Shown here one piece after another: positions 12,781 through 25,950 of a stretch of DNA of 64,000 nucleotides (position 1 is the stretch's first letter; every line of letters begins with the position of its first letter). The notes under the pieces are model-generated. The model was not told the DNA's origin. It saw nothing but the letters and a program-made list of their open reading frames with translations, and ran no database searches. Source of the DNA: Sabethes cyaneus (Eukaryota > Arthropoda > Insecta > Diptera > Culicidae); assembly GCF_943734655.1 (NCBI RefSeq), contig NC_071354.1:198212911-198276910 (forward strand), in the 5' to 3' direction. A program made the translations under genes and the position numbers.

Positions 12781-13126
12781 GTATGTATGTATGTATGTAT
12801 GTATGTATGTATGTATGTATGTATGTATGTATGTATGTATGTATGTATGTATGTATGTATGTATGTATGTATGTATGTATGTATGTATGTATGTATGTAT
12901 GTATGTATGTATGTATGTATGTATGTATGTATGTATGTATGTATGTATGTATGTATGTATGTATGTATGTATGTATGTATGTATGTATGTATGTATGTAT
13001 GTATGTATGTATGTATGTATGTATGTATGTATGTATGTATGTATGTATGTATGTATGTATGTATGTATGTATGTATGTATGTATGTATGTATGTATGTAT
13101 GTATGTATGTATGTATGTATGTATGT
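12781..13126 (+). repeat. Uninterrupted (GTAT)n microsatellite
   Basis: About 86 perfect GTAT units run without a visible interruption, with imperfect GTGTATGT edges. All three plus frames and two minus frames stay open through it and give Tyr-Val-Cys-Met or Tyr-Ile-His-Thr repeats; these are not genes. The purity suggests recent expansion. Confidence 0.97.
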
Positions 13127-13258
13127 GTGTATGTATCTGTGTAAGTGATTACTATTTGCAATTTTTAAATTTGCATTGAAATTCAAGAAAAGTGAGAAAC
13201 AGGTCAATTGTTTGAAGTTTTTGAAGTCTCTTAGTGGAATATGAACTCTGAAATTAAA

Positions 13259-13430
13259 GAAAAGCAAAAACTTTTACCGACTAAATTCCACTATTTAATA
13301 TTTATTCGCGACAGATACGTATACGCTTTGAAATAAGATAGTGATGAAGCCTGCGCGTCGTAGGCGAACTACGTATCTGTTGCAAATAAATATTAAGTAG
13401 CGGGATTCAATAGAAAAGTTTTTACTTTTC
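13259..13430. mobile_element. Hairpin MITE (GAAAAG ends)
   Basis: The left arm (AAAAACTTTT, CTATTTAATATTTATTCGCG, ACAGATACGTA) pairs with the right arm (TACGTATCTGT, CAAATAAATATTAAGTAG, AAAAGTTTTTACTTTTC) around a loop containing GCCTGCGCGTCGTAGGC. The arms are about 55 bases with some mismatches. The target site duplication is unclear and there is no coding content. Confidence 0.75.
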
Positions 13431-14930
13431 TTTGCTTTCAGATTTCAATTGTCATTTTCTTCACTTGATGTTACTCACAATTGTACAAGAAAAGCAAAAA
13501 GCGAAGAAAAGCAGTTAATTTAAACATGTAGGTCTAGTGGTATATAGGATTAAAAATACTAGTGAGTTGATTTTTCCAAACAAAATTATACAAATTTCAA
13601 ACAAATTTTGCGCATCAATAGAAGCTCTTTTCTATCAATAGATACTAAAGCTTAGGCAGGTTATATGAAAAATAGGAAGTAAACGTTGCACGGTAATAGT
13701 TTTATAAGATTTGTTTTCGTTAGTGACATTTTCAAGGATAGATGTCTTATGTCATGTATCATGTTTTAATAAATAAATAAAAAATGACAAGCACTTGAAA
13801 TAATATCGATCATATTTCCCATTCTCAAGCATGTTTATGGCGCAGCTTTTGCACTATTTTTTTATCTCATCTTGTTTCCCTGTCCCTCTTATGGGATACA
13901 TTGTAAAAACGATGCGACCAAGCTAATGACTATCTTTTCATGAAAGTACATTCAAAAGAAGCTTAAGTTTTGATTTTCATGCAAAAATAATTATTTGAAA
14001 GAGCGCCAGCTAAGAAAAATTTCAATTTCTCTTTTCATATCTAATGCTCTATTCAGTTATTTTTTTCTAATTCAGATACCTATATTGCAAAATTGAAGCC
14101 AAGCAAACTAATAGTAAAATTTTGAAATGAATCATTTTGTTGTAGATATCCTTTTTCTTCAAAAGCGAAGTATAATGATAATTTTTCTGAACTTTTGTTT
14201 TTCAAAGATGCTAACTTTTGAACGCATGGTATTAATATCAAAATATCAAAAAATCTGGTAAGAACACATATTTCATATTGTCAATTCGTAACATGTTTCG
14301 TATGTGGCTCTGAAGCCCGAAAGTTAAGGCCGTCTGTAGACCCGTTAGAGGGTTAATTTCTAATTTTCTATATATATTCATTCAAGTCTGCAAAAATTAT
14401 ATTTTTTTATAAATCACGTAAAAATTATAAAACTAAATAAGGTGTTCACCAAGTAACATAAATGACGCTTGCAACTATTTACGCACCCAAGGAAAGAAAA
14501 TATAATTATTCTACGTATTGGACGTTGTGAATTTTACTGGCAAATAAGGATTTTGAGGAATACAGAATTTTAAAAATAGAGTCAAGTTAATTATAGATGC
14601 TCCTGAAAAACTAAATAATGGTTATTGTGGCAGTAGAAAGGCTAGGTCACGCCGCTAGGTGGATTAATTCGGGTTTTTTATGATAGAACAGGTCATTTTT
14701 CGTACAGGTTTACGCCGATGAGTTCCAGAATTTCATGAAATTTTTTAACTGCTGGACTTATGTACAGTATTTTAGAACTTGATATCTCTTTCTGATATCT
14801 GATATTTTCCCAGAAAATTCCAACGAAAACTTACCGATTTTGCCGACAATGCTCATTTGAAGGTTATTACTTAATATTTTCAAAATTTTCTATGATTTAG
14901 CTTTCCATCACCATCGCTATGGTGTACATC
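13431..14930. other. AT-rich unassigned sequence
   Basis: No frame longer than about 60 codons is present and no family or terminal repeat was recognised. A short piece at 14652-14690 (GCTAGGTGGATTAATTCGGG) resembles the edge of family D, so part of the stretch may be eroded transposon sequence. Confidence 0.5.
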
Positions 14931-14934
14931 ATGG

Positions 14935-15085
14935 CTCCCGGCCATTATGGCAAACATGCATTATGACATTCTTCTGAATGGTTCCCGTTCATTATGGCGA
15001 GCATACATTATGGCATTCGTCTATATGGCATTCGTACGTGTGACAACCGTCCGTATGGCAATCGTATTTATGGCTCTCGTTCGGT
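14935..15085 (+). repeat. Degenerate short tandem repeats around TATGGCATTCGT
   Basis: Variants of TATGGCATTCGT (CATTATGGCAAACAT, CATTATGGCGAGCAT, ATATGGCATTCGTA, GTATGGCAATCGTA, TTATGGCTCTCGTT) recur every 15-30 bases. The frame through them encodes imperfect YGIR/YGNR/YGSR repeats. It has no known domain and is probably not a gene. Confidence 0.6.
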
Positions 15086-15129
15086 CACCGTGAAAAACAT
15101 TCCTTATGATATTTTTTATATATTGGTGA

Positions 15130-15400
15130 GATGTTCAGCTGCTTCTAAAGCAACTAACACTACTTTAAACTATTTTCTTTTTACGGTTGTACTATTGTGG
15201 ACACTTTTACACGTCTTATACGCGCTAAATCGGCCACATTCAATGTTCAATATTCTATTTTTAACGAATTCCGATGTTCACGATAAGGCTATTTTCGTGT
15301 TAAAATCAAAAGCCGATGGTTGCATTATAGATGAGGTAGCTGCATAGTGTCCATCCATGAAGGATGTTCATCGATTTAATAAGTCATTTTTTAGCGAATT
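15130..15400 (+). repeat. Dispersed repeat family C, copy 1
   Basis: The segment from AACACTACTTTAAACTATT through CAATGTTCAATATTCTATTT and GATGTTCATCGATTTAA aligns in order with 31650-32110. The second copy is interrupted by a SINE and runs into a mariner-type transposase remnant, so family C may be a non-coding part of that transposon. This copy lacks the coding part. Confidence 0.6.
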
Positions 15401-17440
15401 AGTCAAAAAGAACAAGCAGTTCAAACTAGAAAAGAAAAAAAAGCAGTATGATTGTGTTTTAGATCTAAACACAACCGCACGATTGACTTAGGACGTTCAG
15501 TAACTTTAAATATTATCTCTCTTTGAAAATTTGGTGACCCTGAAAAGGGCCGTTTCATTTCATTTAAAGTTGTCTATCGCACACTCCCAGCAAGATCTTT
15601 CTTTCTACGAGAGCTCGATTCTAAAATACAGAAATTTTTTTTTCTATCTTCAAAATAAATTGTTAGTGGCAGCAATAAAAAGAATTGGCTCCATCAAAGC
15701 TTCCGAGCATTCTTTCAAATCCGCTTAGCTGCAAACATCGCCATGTACTATTTGAAGAAGTAAAACAAAACTATCGTCCGTTAAATTCATTGAATGAAGT
15801 GTCAAGACTGTCCGTCAGTCATTTACGAAGAAATTCTAATCTATAAAATAAATTATTGGTGGCAATAATAAAAAGCCGTTGCTTGTTTTTCCTACGGAAA
15901 TAAGCGATCGGTACAGGGTAGGGGAATGGTGTTACCGGTTTATCCTTCCGGGTAGCTTGCCTGGGATATGGCGAAATCTTTGAATTTCTATAGCACAGTA
16001 TCTGGAAGCAGCTCTATTAACGTCGCTTTCAGCACGGCCCACATCCTTCCTTCGTGCTAAATTCTGAATTTATCAACAATGATGCATTTGGCTAGAGCAA
16101 GTTTATATGAATGGTACTAGCTCGAGGCAGGCGCGTAATGACGTTTTTTGTTCAAGGGCATACTATAACTATTTTTTGGGGAGTGAGGAAGTGTCTGGTG
16201 CGAAGAACGATAAACTGGATGAACTAGAAAATTTCGATATATATGCCAAAAATATATTGGATCGTTCAATGGCAGGTGGGGCATGCACCCACGCTCTTTC
16301 GGTTAGTACCCGAATGTTTTACTAACCAAACTACTGCCTTATGTTAGGTAGTTTATTTAATATTCAATTTTTTTATTCACCCAGTTATATTATAACTAGT
16401 CTCTGCAACTCCTGGCTCTATAGCGCAAGATTGGTTGAAAAGTAGTAAAAAAATGGAGCAGAAAAAGAATGAATACACCGGCTCTTAAGCATAGTTAATA
16501 AGCTGTTATGTAGAGCGAACCAACAAATGAACGAAGTGCGGAATACAGGAAAAACGCCTGGATGACATCACAATAGACAACAATACTGACCGCAGTGACA
16601 ATGTCCATACGAAAAAGTATTCATCAATTGAATGAACGGGATGCAAGCTACGAGGGCTCTTCCATATTCTCTTTTGTTGCTTCTGTACCTAGTTCATGTA
16701 TCTATTAACTAAAGTTGGTTTTGAGTTTCTTAGTAGAATTGGATTGAATGGTATGAAATGAATGATTTGAATGAAAAGTCAAAACTATTTTCACTAAAGT
16801 GAAATTAGTCGTCATCGATTCTGCAAATTTCAAAAGCAATTTTTTGTTTGAAACAAAAATTTTGTTCATGAAAATATATTCGCTGGGTTCAGATTGGCAG
16901 GAAGAATGCAGTGAATACATTTCTATAAACAGAACTCTGCTTTTGGGCCCGAAATTGGGCTCTCCGACGAAAAGTTAATGACTGCTAGTTTCCCGTTCTA
17001 CTATTAATTTTATTCCGACATAAGTACACTGTACGCTGAAGACGACTCTAAGGCGTGGCCTTACATCAAAACAACAGTCCTACGGTTGTCTTCCAAACAC
17101 GACGACGGTCAGGTTATAACTTCCTGAAAAATCGAAGCTATTTTCTTTTGTTTATCATAATTTTCATGTCATTTACAACACATATTGCATCTCATTGCAC
17201 ATGCACATATTGCATCAAAGTATCGTAAACAAAACATTTTTTTCATGAAAATGTAGGAAATTTTTCTCAAAAATCCTGGAATAATGTTAGTTGAAAAAGT
17301 TTTCTCACAAAACCACTCACCAGACAACATTTTTCTCATTAGAAAACTAGCGATTAACGAAGACACATGGCATTTGATTTTTAGTCATAACTCAAACAAA
17401 ATATAAAACGTTATTATGACATTTTTGTCACTGAAAAACT
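15401..17440. other. Unassigned sequence without a recognisable gene
   Basis: Short frames at 15531-15728, 16107-16325 and 16705-16920 (minus) have no recognisable motif. An imperfect palindrome around GTTTTAGATCTAAACAC lies at 15452-15474. Nothing else stands out. Confidence 0.5.
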
Positions 17441-17447
17441 ATGTATT

Positions 17448-17537
17448 AGGCCGCATGAATAAAAGAGTTAGAGCAAATGCTCCCATACGATTTAAATGGG
17501 AAAAGCAAAGTAAACTGTTGTTTTATTCATACGGCCT
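17448..17537. mobile_element. 90-bp MITE with AGGCCG ends
   Basis: The left end AGGCCGCATGAATAAAA is matched by the complementary right end TTTTATTCATACGGCCT with one mismatch. ATT flanks both sides (17445-17447 and 17538-17540) and is the likely 3-bp duplication. The size and structure fit a tiny non-autonomous DNA element. Confidence 0.75.
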
Positions 17538-17819
17538 ATTGGCTAATAAAAAAAAATTTAAAAAAATTTCCGAGAATTAGAACATAGTTTTTCAGACTTT
17601 TCTGTGGAATTCTCCAGCGCTGTGGAAAATGTTGTAAAAATTTTTGTCCACCTAAAAAATTTTCTGGAAATCTCACGCATTTCGAAGATCGGGAGGACTT
17701 TTTCGGGAAACTTGCCAGCTGTTTGTTTCAAAGCAGATGTAAATTTTTGAGCAATGATGATTTTTTTGTATGACGGATGACGGAGAAACGGAAATTTGGC
17801 AAAAGTTTGGCACATTTCT

Positions 17820-19215
17820 AGTAACAATTCTAAAACCAGGTTTTGTTTGTATTTTTTAAAGGTTATATTGAAGTATTAATCATTACCTTTGGTTTTATTA
17901 TGGTATTACGCAATACCAAGATGTTACGACTCAAATACTTATAGCTAGCTAAAAAACCATAATTAAGGTGTTAATAAAACAATTTTTTTGTGGTTACCTA
18001 TATTAGCACGACAACTAGTTGACTGTAGCACATCTCTTATAAAATTATTTTAAGTGCTTCCAAACAAAAATTTATCCACGGGTAGTATAAATTGCAGAAA
18101 GGAAGTTCTCAATCGATTCTCATGTTACAGAATGCAACTATACATGATCTTGCTAGAAATTAAGATTGAAGAATTGACTAATCGAATATATTTATTTCAT
18201 TTAAATAAGGCCATTGCAAATTATTTTTAAAGTTTTTGTCCCCCCGCCCTTTAAAATTGGCTCTAAAAATCGGAGTGGTAAAAAAAATTGTTAAACTTGA
18301 GTAAATTTTTTTATAAAATCAATTATCTGTGGGTTTTACAGCCTAAAGAACTCGAAAAAAGAGTGTTAACACTTCTAGCACGAAACAAAAATGAAAGTAC
18401 AAATAATGTAGCTTCTAAAAACGGGAATTTTTTCCAGTTTTGTCTTTATTTTGGAAGGTTTTTGCATAGAAAATAACAACTATACGTATCAAACTATATC
18501 AAAAGCAAGAATAAATTCGGGTTTCACGATTAAACTTCAAGCAAAAATTCCTAAAAATCCTAATTTTTTTTGTATGAATAATGCACTCTTTGTTCCCTCC
18601 CCCTTGTTGTCTAGCATCAGAAGGACAAAAACTTAAAAAAATATTTGTAATGGCCTAATTGGTTTCCAATAATTGCAAAATCTCGATGGCGCATTGGTTT
18701 TAACCACCTATAACTGCGATATGATGAAGTTTATTGCGCATATGCTGCACAACTGCGGAAATTACCGATAATTTATCATTCATTCTTTCAAATTTTTTAT
18801 TATGGCGGCTGTATAAACCAAATTGATCAGGTTGGTCTAACAGTAACACTTTCACTTTTCAGCTCATAGCTATATATTTTCAAGTTACCAACGCTGGCTG
18901 GCTGAGCTTTTTTTTTGCCTTAACAAACTTTAAGCTTTATAGTTTTGTCGAACAAATCGAATAGCTTCATTACATTAGGGTGGTTGCCGTCAAACAGTGA
19001 AAAATATAGTCGGCTTCATTTATGCTTTCAGCAGAGCATGATAAAACTACTTGAGCGTACATCCTGACTCTAAAGTAGGTTATAAAACTTTTGGCGTGGG
19101 CCACTTGATCGGTAGGCAGTTTTATAGCGGTCAACAGAAGGATCTAGTGGAGCTCATTGTTTTATTACGGGTTTTATGGAATTGGTCATGAAAACCAGTA
19201 GAGGAACGTAATCAA
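17820..19215 (-). mobile_element. Family A DNA element, copy 3 (reverse), with nested MITE
   Basis: Read on the minus strand the family landmarks appear in order, from the GTTTTATTACG-type left part near 19210 to AGAATTGTTAC at 17820. The sequence is interrupted by the MITE at 18209-18655. A polypurine/polypyrimidine drift and several small deletions mark it as old. No transposase is visible. Confidence 0.65.
18209..18655. mobile_element. PIF/Harbinger-like MITE nested in family A copy 3
   Basis: The left end (GGCCATTGCAAATTATTTTT, then AAAGTTTTTGTCC) and the inverted right end (GGACAAAAACTT, then ATTTGTAATGGCC) form a terminal inverted repeat of about 33 bases. TAA flanks both sides (18206-18208 and 18656-18658). 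A 3-bp TWA duplication is typical of PIF/Harbinger insertions, which is the basis of the assignment. The interior has no transposase. Confidence 0.8.
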
Positions 19216-22200
19216 ATTTAAATTGCTGCTTTGGATATTCGGTCAAATTTGGGACCAAATATCTGGTACGAAATAAATAATTTGGCAAAATCCAGATTCT
19301 CTCAGGCAATCTTTGTCAAGGCATAAAAACGAAAACTTACAGTAGCTAGCTGTAAATGTATGTGTCGTCTGTGTTTGGGAAGTTAAGAAAGCATGGAAAA
19401 AATAACTCCAAAAAAAGTTTAAAATCATTGTTTAAAAAGAATTTCAGAAAATTGCAAGCGAATTTTTAACAACATTATAAAATAACTTTTTATTAAGCAT
19501 ACATTTATCTGCACTGGCAACGATCTTAAAAACCAAGCTTGCCCTTTTGATGCTATTCAATCTGGTTCCGTTCCGTCCGAATGTGTTGTCCTTTCTGTAT
19601 CTTTATTCCCGAGCTTCAAACGCGGTCACTAAGGTACCGTTCTAGAATAAGACAAACATGTTATACCTAGTTGCTTGCTTTGTTGTAGCATTCAACATAC
19701 AAAGATTCTTCCACAGTAGTAGTAGTAATATATGCATCCGTCGTCTGCGTTTGGGGAGATGAGAAATCGTGAGGAAAATGTATGGTGAATTTACATCTTC
19801 TAAGTCAATGAATCAAATTTCATTATCGATTAAGATAGAGATGGTTTCTTCTTCCAAGCGAGAAAATGTGTTGAAAAAATTCTGATCGAGTACTTCGAAA
19901 ATCTTGTTAATTCGGCAAGCAATGTACCAGTGTTCAAAACCTGCTCTTAAACCTTCCTTAAATTTGAACCAGACGTCTTATTTTCCTCAAACTCCAAGTT
20001 CTATGTCAAAAACTACAGCAAATATTTGAAATTTTTCACACAGGCTGCTTAGAACTGTTATCATTTTTTTGCCTTGCGCCATCCGTGACTTGCTTTGCTT
20101 TGGGAACGTCTGCTTTACATAGAACCAGAGAACCATCGGATCGTATTTTAGTGACATTCCATACGGCAATGATTGCTTTTTAAGATTGGACTGATGTCGG
20201 TTTAATAGCGTCCCCCGCATGCAAAGTTCGGCATTACGTATGTACTACATGTTGCTGCCCGGTGGCCGGCCGGTATGCATATTGGGATTTCCCCCAAATT
20301 TGTGCCAGGCAATCTCACCAAAACGAGTGGGTTGCTATGTGGGTACTCCTAGAGTACCCCGGACCCGGGAAATGTTAACTTGCACCAACGATTTTTTTCT
20401 TATTTTGCTGCAACGATTTTTTTGTATTATTTTAGCACAAATATCAAAGCGATGTTAAAAGGATTTCGTTCTATATTTTTTATTATTTTATTATAATTAT
20501 TATTTTATTATTTTATTATTTTATTATTATATTATTATTATAAGTAATGGTTCCTATACTGGTACTAGTAGTTCGATACTTATCAAACTTGTATAGTATA
20601 GTTTAAATTGATCTTACACACGTCCCAATCACTATATTTATAACATTAGGCACGTTACTAATTTCATTTTTCTTATCTTACAGGTAAACAATAAGTTCAA
20701 TTTATTTCAATTCAGAGGATTGTAAGTAACCTCAAAATAAACACTTAAGATCCTATTGTACAAACGAAACAGAAACATTAGAATATCTCATTCTTAGTAG
20801 TAGAGGGTAAGTGAAACCTTGCTTCAGAAGCATAGTGAAGTATATAAATCAACCCAGCATGAATGGGACTACCAGGAAGCAAACAACTAAGAAAGTAGCC
20901 AGGTATGGCAACAGCACCTTTACCAGTGAATTTAAACTACCCTCCTTTATTATGGCGCAAACTTCAACAGGATGCCCTGTAATAATAACGGTAGCTGAGA
21001 AGACAAACAACCATCAGTAGAGACCGAGAGGGCAGCATTGGTGGTGAGGGAAATAAATTTTCCCGTGCAGACGCGCACAGATTCCAGACACTGATGCTGG
21101 TTCAGTTGTTAGAGTCTCAAGCAGTTGCAGTTGAAAATTCATTGTCTACTTGGGCAAAGTACTTAACACCGCGTAGAATTATAAAAGCTTTCAAGCAATG
21201 CTCAACTTCGAAGTACCTAATGGTTAAAATACGAGCAATCGAGAAACTGGGAAATATTCATCCTATAGTTTTAATGATGACGTATTGTGTGTCATTGTTG
21301 GTCATCACAAAAGATCAAATTATGACGTAAATTGGCAAGGTATTCCTTTTGTTGTTAGGTATTCCCAAGGTTTTGTTTTGTTTTTTTTTTATGTGACAAA
21401 GCTTTCCATACGAGAATCGTATGGCTATGGGCATTCATATAGCAGTATTTTCCAGATAATTCAGATTATTATCGATATCTCTAACTAGTATGTACTGAGA
21501 ATTTTAACTGCATGTTGTTAGGGATTAATTAAATCTTCCGCAAATTAAACAATAACATCCATTTACAACCAATAATTACCTTCCGTATCCGCAAAAGCGG
21601 AAAACCGAATAACCGTAAAAAGCTAACCCATCGGAAGTACCGTCCATGCGATATCACATTATTAGTGCAGTTGACCAATTTTCAACATTAGCCGCCGGAT
21701 GATGTTTGTCGTCGGCTGTTTAAAACTAAAAGGGTCAACATGGAAAGTGGTTTTCGATTTAATTTATATTTATGATTGTTTTATTGCCAATTCGAACGAT
21801 TCGAAAAGAACAATCTGGTGCTCCCCACCCTCCCACACACACACCCTGCCGATGATATTGGAAGAAAGTAAGAAAAATGAGAAAATAATTTGGTTGCCAC
21901 CATTCCTTTCGATTCGATCTTGGGCGGGCTTCGGCCAGGTCGGTCGGTCGGTCGGTCGGGCAAAAGCGAAAGGTTTATCCGCGTTTATAGCTGGTTCGCA
22001 CAAACCACACAACGAGAGCGACCCTTTGCACTTTGCCGATCTTCGTAAATGAGGAAAGAATTTGCCTTTACACGCAATCTGCGTGGCGGACACTGTTTGA
22101 GTTTGGATTGGCAGTCCTATCGGAACAGGTTTCGGATAATCAGGCAATCCGATGCTAAAGTCGATTTAGTTTTGTGTGAGATTCCGAACGAAATTGAATA

Positions 22201-23960
22201 AAATAAAACTGGTTCTTAACTATTTTCTTATTGATACCCAAGCTTTTAGATACATGTTTTAGTACAATCGTTCCAATTTCATAGTACAAATCTTAATTGA
22301 CTGTTCTGCTAACTTGTTTTGTTTTAATTTTTCCAGTTCTGCCAATGTTCGTTCTTCACAGAAAACACAATATACTCCTTCATAAGAAAGTACAAAATAA
22401 CTTGACTAAGTTGTTATCAAAATAATACAAGTTATACATAGTACCTACCAGAGAATAAAAAGAAAATAAAACCACTGAATTCAATAGTCATTCCCCGCCC
22501 AATAAGCAGAATTTTCCCAGAACTTTTAGAAGGCTTCATTTTTCAAATTCCAGTTTCATTTTTCAACGTCAAAAGGTACAAATATGCAATCCCTGCACGG
22601 TTCAGATAAATCCTTCTCTCTGGCTAACCCATTTCAGCCACCACTGCTGCTGCTGTTGCTGCTGCACTGCTCGACAAGAATCAACGGAAGCACTGTCCAT
22701 CCGATTCTATCCGGCTTATTGCCTCTGCTGCTGTCGCTGTGTTTGTTTAACCTGTCAGCCTTGCTTGCACCGCAGAACAGAACAGAATGAAGCCAAAAAT
22801 AGCCTTGCATCAATTTACTACGGTGTGTACCCACCATCCTATCTCTGGCTGCAACTGTCCGTGTGCTATCTTGATCCAACGGAGGAGTTAGCTTTTCCGC
22901 GCTTCTTGGAATTTCAAACTGCCTCTGGCGGCACTGCAGCCACGTGCCAGCCGGCCGGGTACGCGCAATGTCAATTATGCGGACGACGACGGTGAGGTTT
23001 TTGTTTGATGCTGATAAAATTCATTGCAAAACCTGTTATCGAACGTCGCCGGCGTCACCGCCGCGGCGGCGTCATCATCGTTAATCCACCTGACCGACAA
23101 CGACAACAACGACGACGACGACGGGGGAGTTATTTTCTGCGCTACCGCGTCGAATTCACCACCCCAACAAAGGAGTGGAAATGCAGCGGGAAATTGTTCT
23201 GGATTGCAGTTTGTGTGAAAGATTGTCTACCGTGCGGTGAGACACACGTAGCCCCGGGACGGTCGGTGATGTGATTTTGGAACAAACCATTTACAATTGC
23301 AGTCGCAGCATCCCGGTGGCGGTATGACATTTGGCTGAGCTTTCTCCATTCTTCTTTTGAGTGGCGTTGATTGATGTGTCCTTTTTTGGATTAGGATGAA
23401 TGCGGAGATGGACTTTTTGTTGTTGCTGGAATGGTATTTCGTGACAAACGTCCATGGTAAGATGGATAATGTTTCGAAATTCGAGAATCGGAGTCTGGTT
23501 AACATTATAAAAATTGTCTCTCATAAAATAAATAAATAAAGAACGTGCAAGTAAAACGGATTGATACTTCCGATTTCAAAACCATGTTTGTAACTAATCC
23601 AAATCCAAACTAATATCAAATCCACAGTTTGGAATCAATAGTTACTAAAAATATTTATGTATTGGTTGTGCGTACAAAATTCTTTTATTTTCACAGCTTT
23701 GATACATGAGTTGCAGAATTCTTGTTTTGTTTTACCCATATTGAAATTTAATATAACACAATTAATTAGTTGACAAGTCTTCAACAAAATTGATCGTGTT
23801 TCTTCAACCAAACTGTAATTGTTCTCTGTTACTTGAGATAACAAAAGCCTGTCTCCCAAGAATAGTAATCGAGATTCGAGTAATCGAGTAATCGCCCACT
23901 TAGTTCCTCTATCTTCTCTGATATGGCAATCTGCATCGCTAGTCGCTTCATCTAACCCTA
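19216..23960. other. Mostly unassigned; AT-rich microsatellite and GC-rich triplet runs
   Basis: An A/T array of TTATTATTTTATTATTATAT type lies at 20469-20544. A perfect 8-bp palindrome GGGTACTC-CTA-GAGTACCC is at 20341-20359. A motif like CGTCTGTGTTTGGG recurs at about 19366 and 19741. Around 22630-22670 there are CTGCTGCTG runs and around 23095-23125 CGACAACAACGACGACGACG runs in GC-richer sequence. Overlapping frames in three phases there are a composition effect. No conserved domain was recognised. Confidence 0.5.
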
Positions 23961-23966
23961 TATTAA

Positions 23967-25950
23967 CCTTCCTAGTGCATTGGGGTCGTTTTCGACCCAT
24001 CGGCATACTTACAAAGCTTGATACTCAGTAACGGAACGAGCTAGAGACTTGAAATTTTCTGACTTTTCCTAACTTTGGAAAACTAGCATTGTGCGGGAGT
24101 TTCAGCTTTCAGCGACATCTAGAAGAGCCACAGCAAAAAAAGTTACATATTATGCATTAAGGGTCGAAAACGACCCAAGTTTTGAAATTGCTCTCATTCA
24201 TCCATTTTCAATCCGAATTTTGTTTTCTTTACCTCATGTGAAAGGTATGGCCAAAACCTGGCACCCAAGGTATATTAGGGAATATTTGATGACTAATGGC
24301 CACTTCTGCGTCGGTTCCGGAACACCCACTACCAGGTCCCGGGGACATTTTTATACTTTGAGGTAGTTCATTTTGCGGCACATCAAATCACATTGGCTTG
24401 ATAAAATAAGCCTAGTGGAAGTACAATGGGGACATTGTGGACCCGAATGGCCTCTTCATCATCGATTCCGGAACATCCGGTACCCGGTTTTGAGGACAAT
24501 TTTGAATTTTTGGTTGATTTATCTTGCCACACGTTAAATTACGTCAGCTTGATAACATAAGACTATTGAAAGTATAATAAAGACATTTTGAAGGCAAATG
24601 GCCACATCAGCGTTGGTCCTGGAACATCCGGTACCCGGTTTTTGTATTTTAGGATAATTCATAAAGCGACATATCAAATCACATCGGCTTAATAAAATAT
24701 GACTGATGGAAGAAAAACAGTGTCATTTAGAAGCCAAATGGCAACTTTGCCATCGGTTCTGGAACATCCGGTGCCAGTTTCGGGGGACATTTTTGAATTT
24801 AAAGATAATTCACCATGCGGCACCTCAAATCACATCGCGTTGATAAAATAACAATAATGGAAGTACAATGGGGCGACAGTCGCATATAATCCGGTACACG
24901 ATATTTATAATGAACCGTAAAATGGGGTAACTCGGCGCAGATGAATTACCCTGCAATCCAAAAATGTCCCCAGAAACCGGGTACCGCACAGTCCGGAACC
25001 GATGGTAAAATGGCAATTTTGGCTCCAAATTTTTCCATTGTAGTTCCATTAGTGTTATTTTATGAAGGCAATGTGATTTGATGTGCCGCATGATGAATTA
25101 TCCTATCCAAAAATGTTCTCATAAACCGTGCACCCGAAGTTTCGGAACCGATGATGAAATGGCCATTTGTCTTCAAATTGTCTTCAAACCTCTTGTAGCT
25201 GTCTTATTTGATCAAGGCGTTGTGATTTGATGTACCGCTCGATGAGTTATTTCAAAATCCAAAAATGTCCCGCGGAGCCAGGTACCGGATGTTCCAGAAC
25301 CGGTGGTAAAGTGGCCATTTGGCTTCTAAATGACCTTATTTTACTTCCATTAGTCTTATTTAATCAAGCCGATGTGACTTGATGTGTCGCAAAATGAGTT
25401 ATCCTAAAATACAAAAATGGGCCCAAAAACCGGGTACCGGATGTTCCGGGACGAAAGCTGATGTGACCATTTGCCTTCAAAATGTCTTTATTATACTTTC
25501 AATAGTCTTATGATATCAAGCTGACGTAATTTGACGTGTGGCAAGATAAATCATCCTAAAATTCAAAATTGTCCTCAAAAACCAGGTACCGGATGTTCCG
25601 GAACCAATGGGAAAATGGCCGTTTGAGTCCAAAATGTCCCCATTGTACTTCCATTAATCTTATTTTATCAAGCCAATATGATTTGATGTGCCGCAAAATG
25701 AATTATCTCAAAATATAAACATTTCCCCCGGGACCTGGTAGTGGGTGTTCCGGAACCGACGCAGAAGTGGCCATTAGTCAACAAATATCCCCTAACATAC
25801 TGTGGGTGCCAGTTTTTGGCCATAGCTTTCAAACGAGGTAAAAAACACGAAATTCGGATTGAAAATGGATGAATGAGAGCAATTTCAAAACTTGGGTCGT
25901 TTTCGACCCCAATGCATAATATGTAACTTTTTTCTAATGCATTAGGAAGG
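23967..25950. mobile_element. 2-kb TTAA-flanked foldback element with internal inverted arrays
   Basis: The element is flanked by TTAA (23963-23966 and 25951-25954). It has inverted ends CCTTCCTAGTGCATTGGGG on the left and CATTAGGAAGG on the right, and GGGTCGAAAACGACCC-type palindromes near both ends. The left arm (about 24160-24890) carries about four diverged units of roughly 150-190 bases, each with a core like GGAACATCCGGTACCCGG. The right arm (about 24940-25920) carries about five units in the opposite orientation. TTAA duplication is typical of piggyBac-type insertion. Frames at 24091-24366 and 25668-25982 (minus) are the two inverted copies of one arm, not genes. Confidence 0.8.

Noticed and set aside
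12713..13267. Five long overlapping reading frames encoding Tyr-Val-Cys-Met or Tyr-Ile-His-Thr repeats
   Set aside because: They are produced by the GTAT microsatellite, which lacks stops in most frames; no flanking coding sequence supports a gene.
21699..22147. Opposed reading frames of 117 and 125 codons with a GGTCGGTCGGTCGG run
   Set aside because: They are mutual antisense shadows with low-complexity content and no domain.
22584..23330. Possible gene with leucine-rich start and polyarginine part
   Set aside because: The leucine run comes from CTGCTG repeats and the arginine run from CGACGACGA repeats; several phases are equally open and no motif was found.
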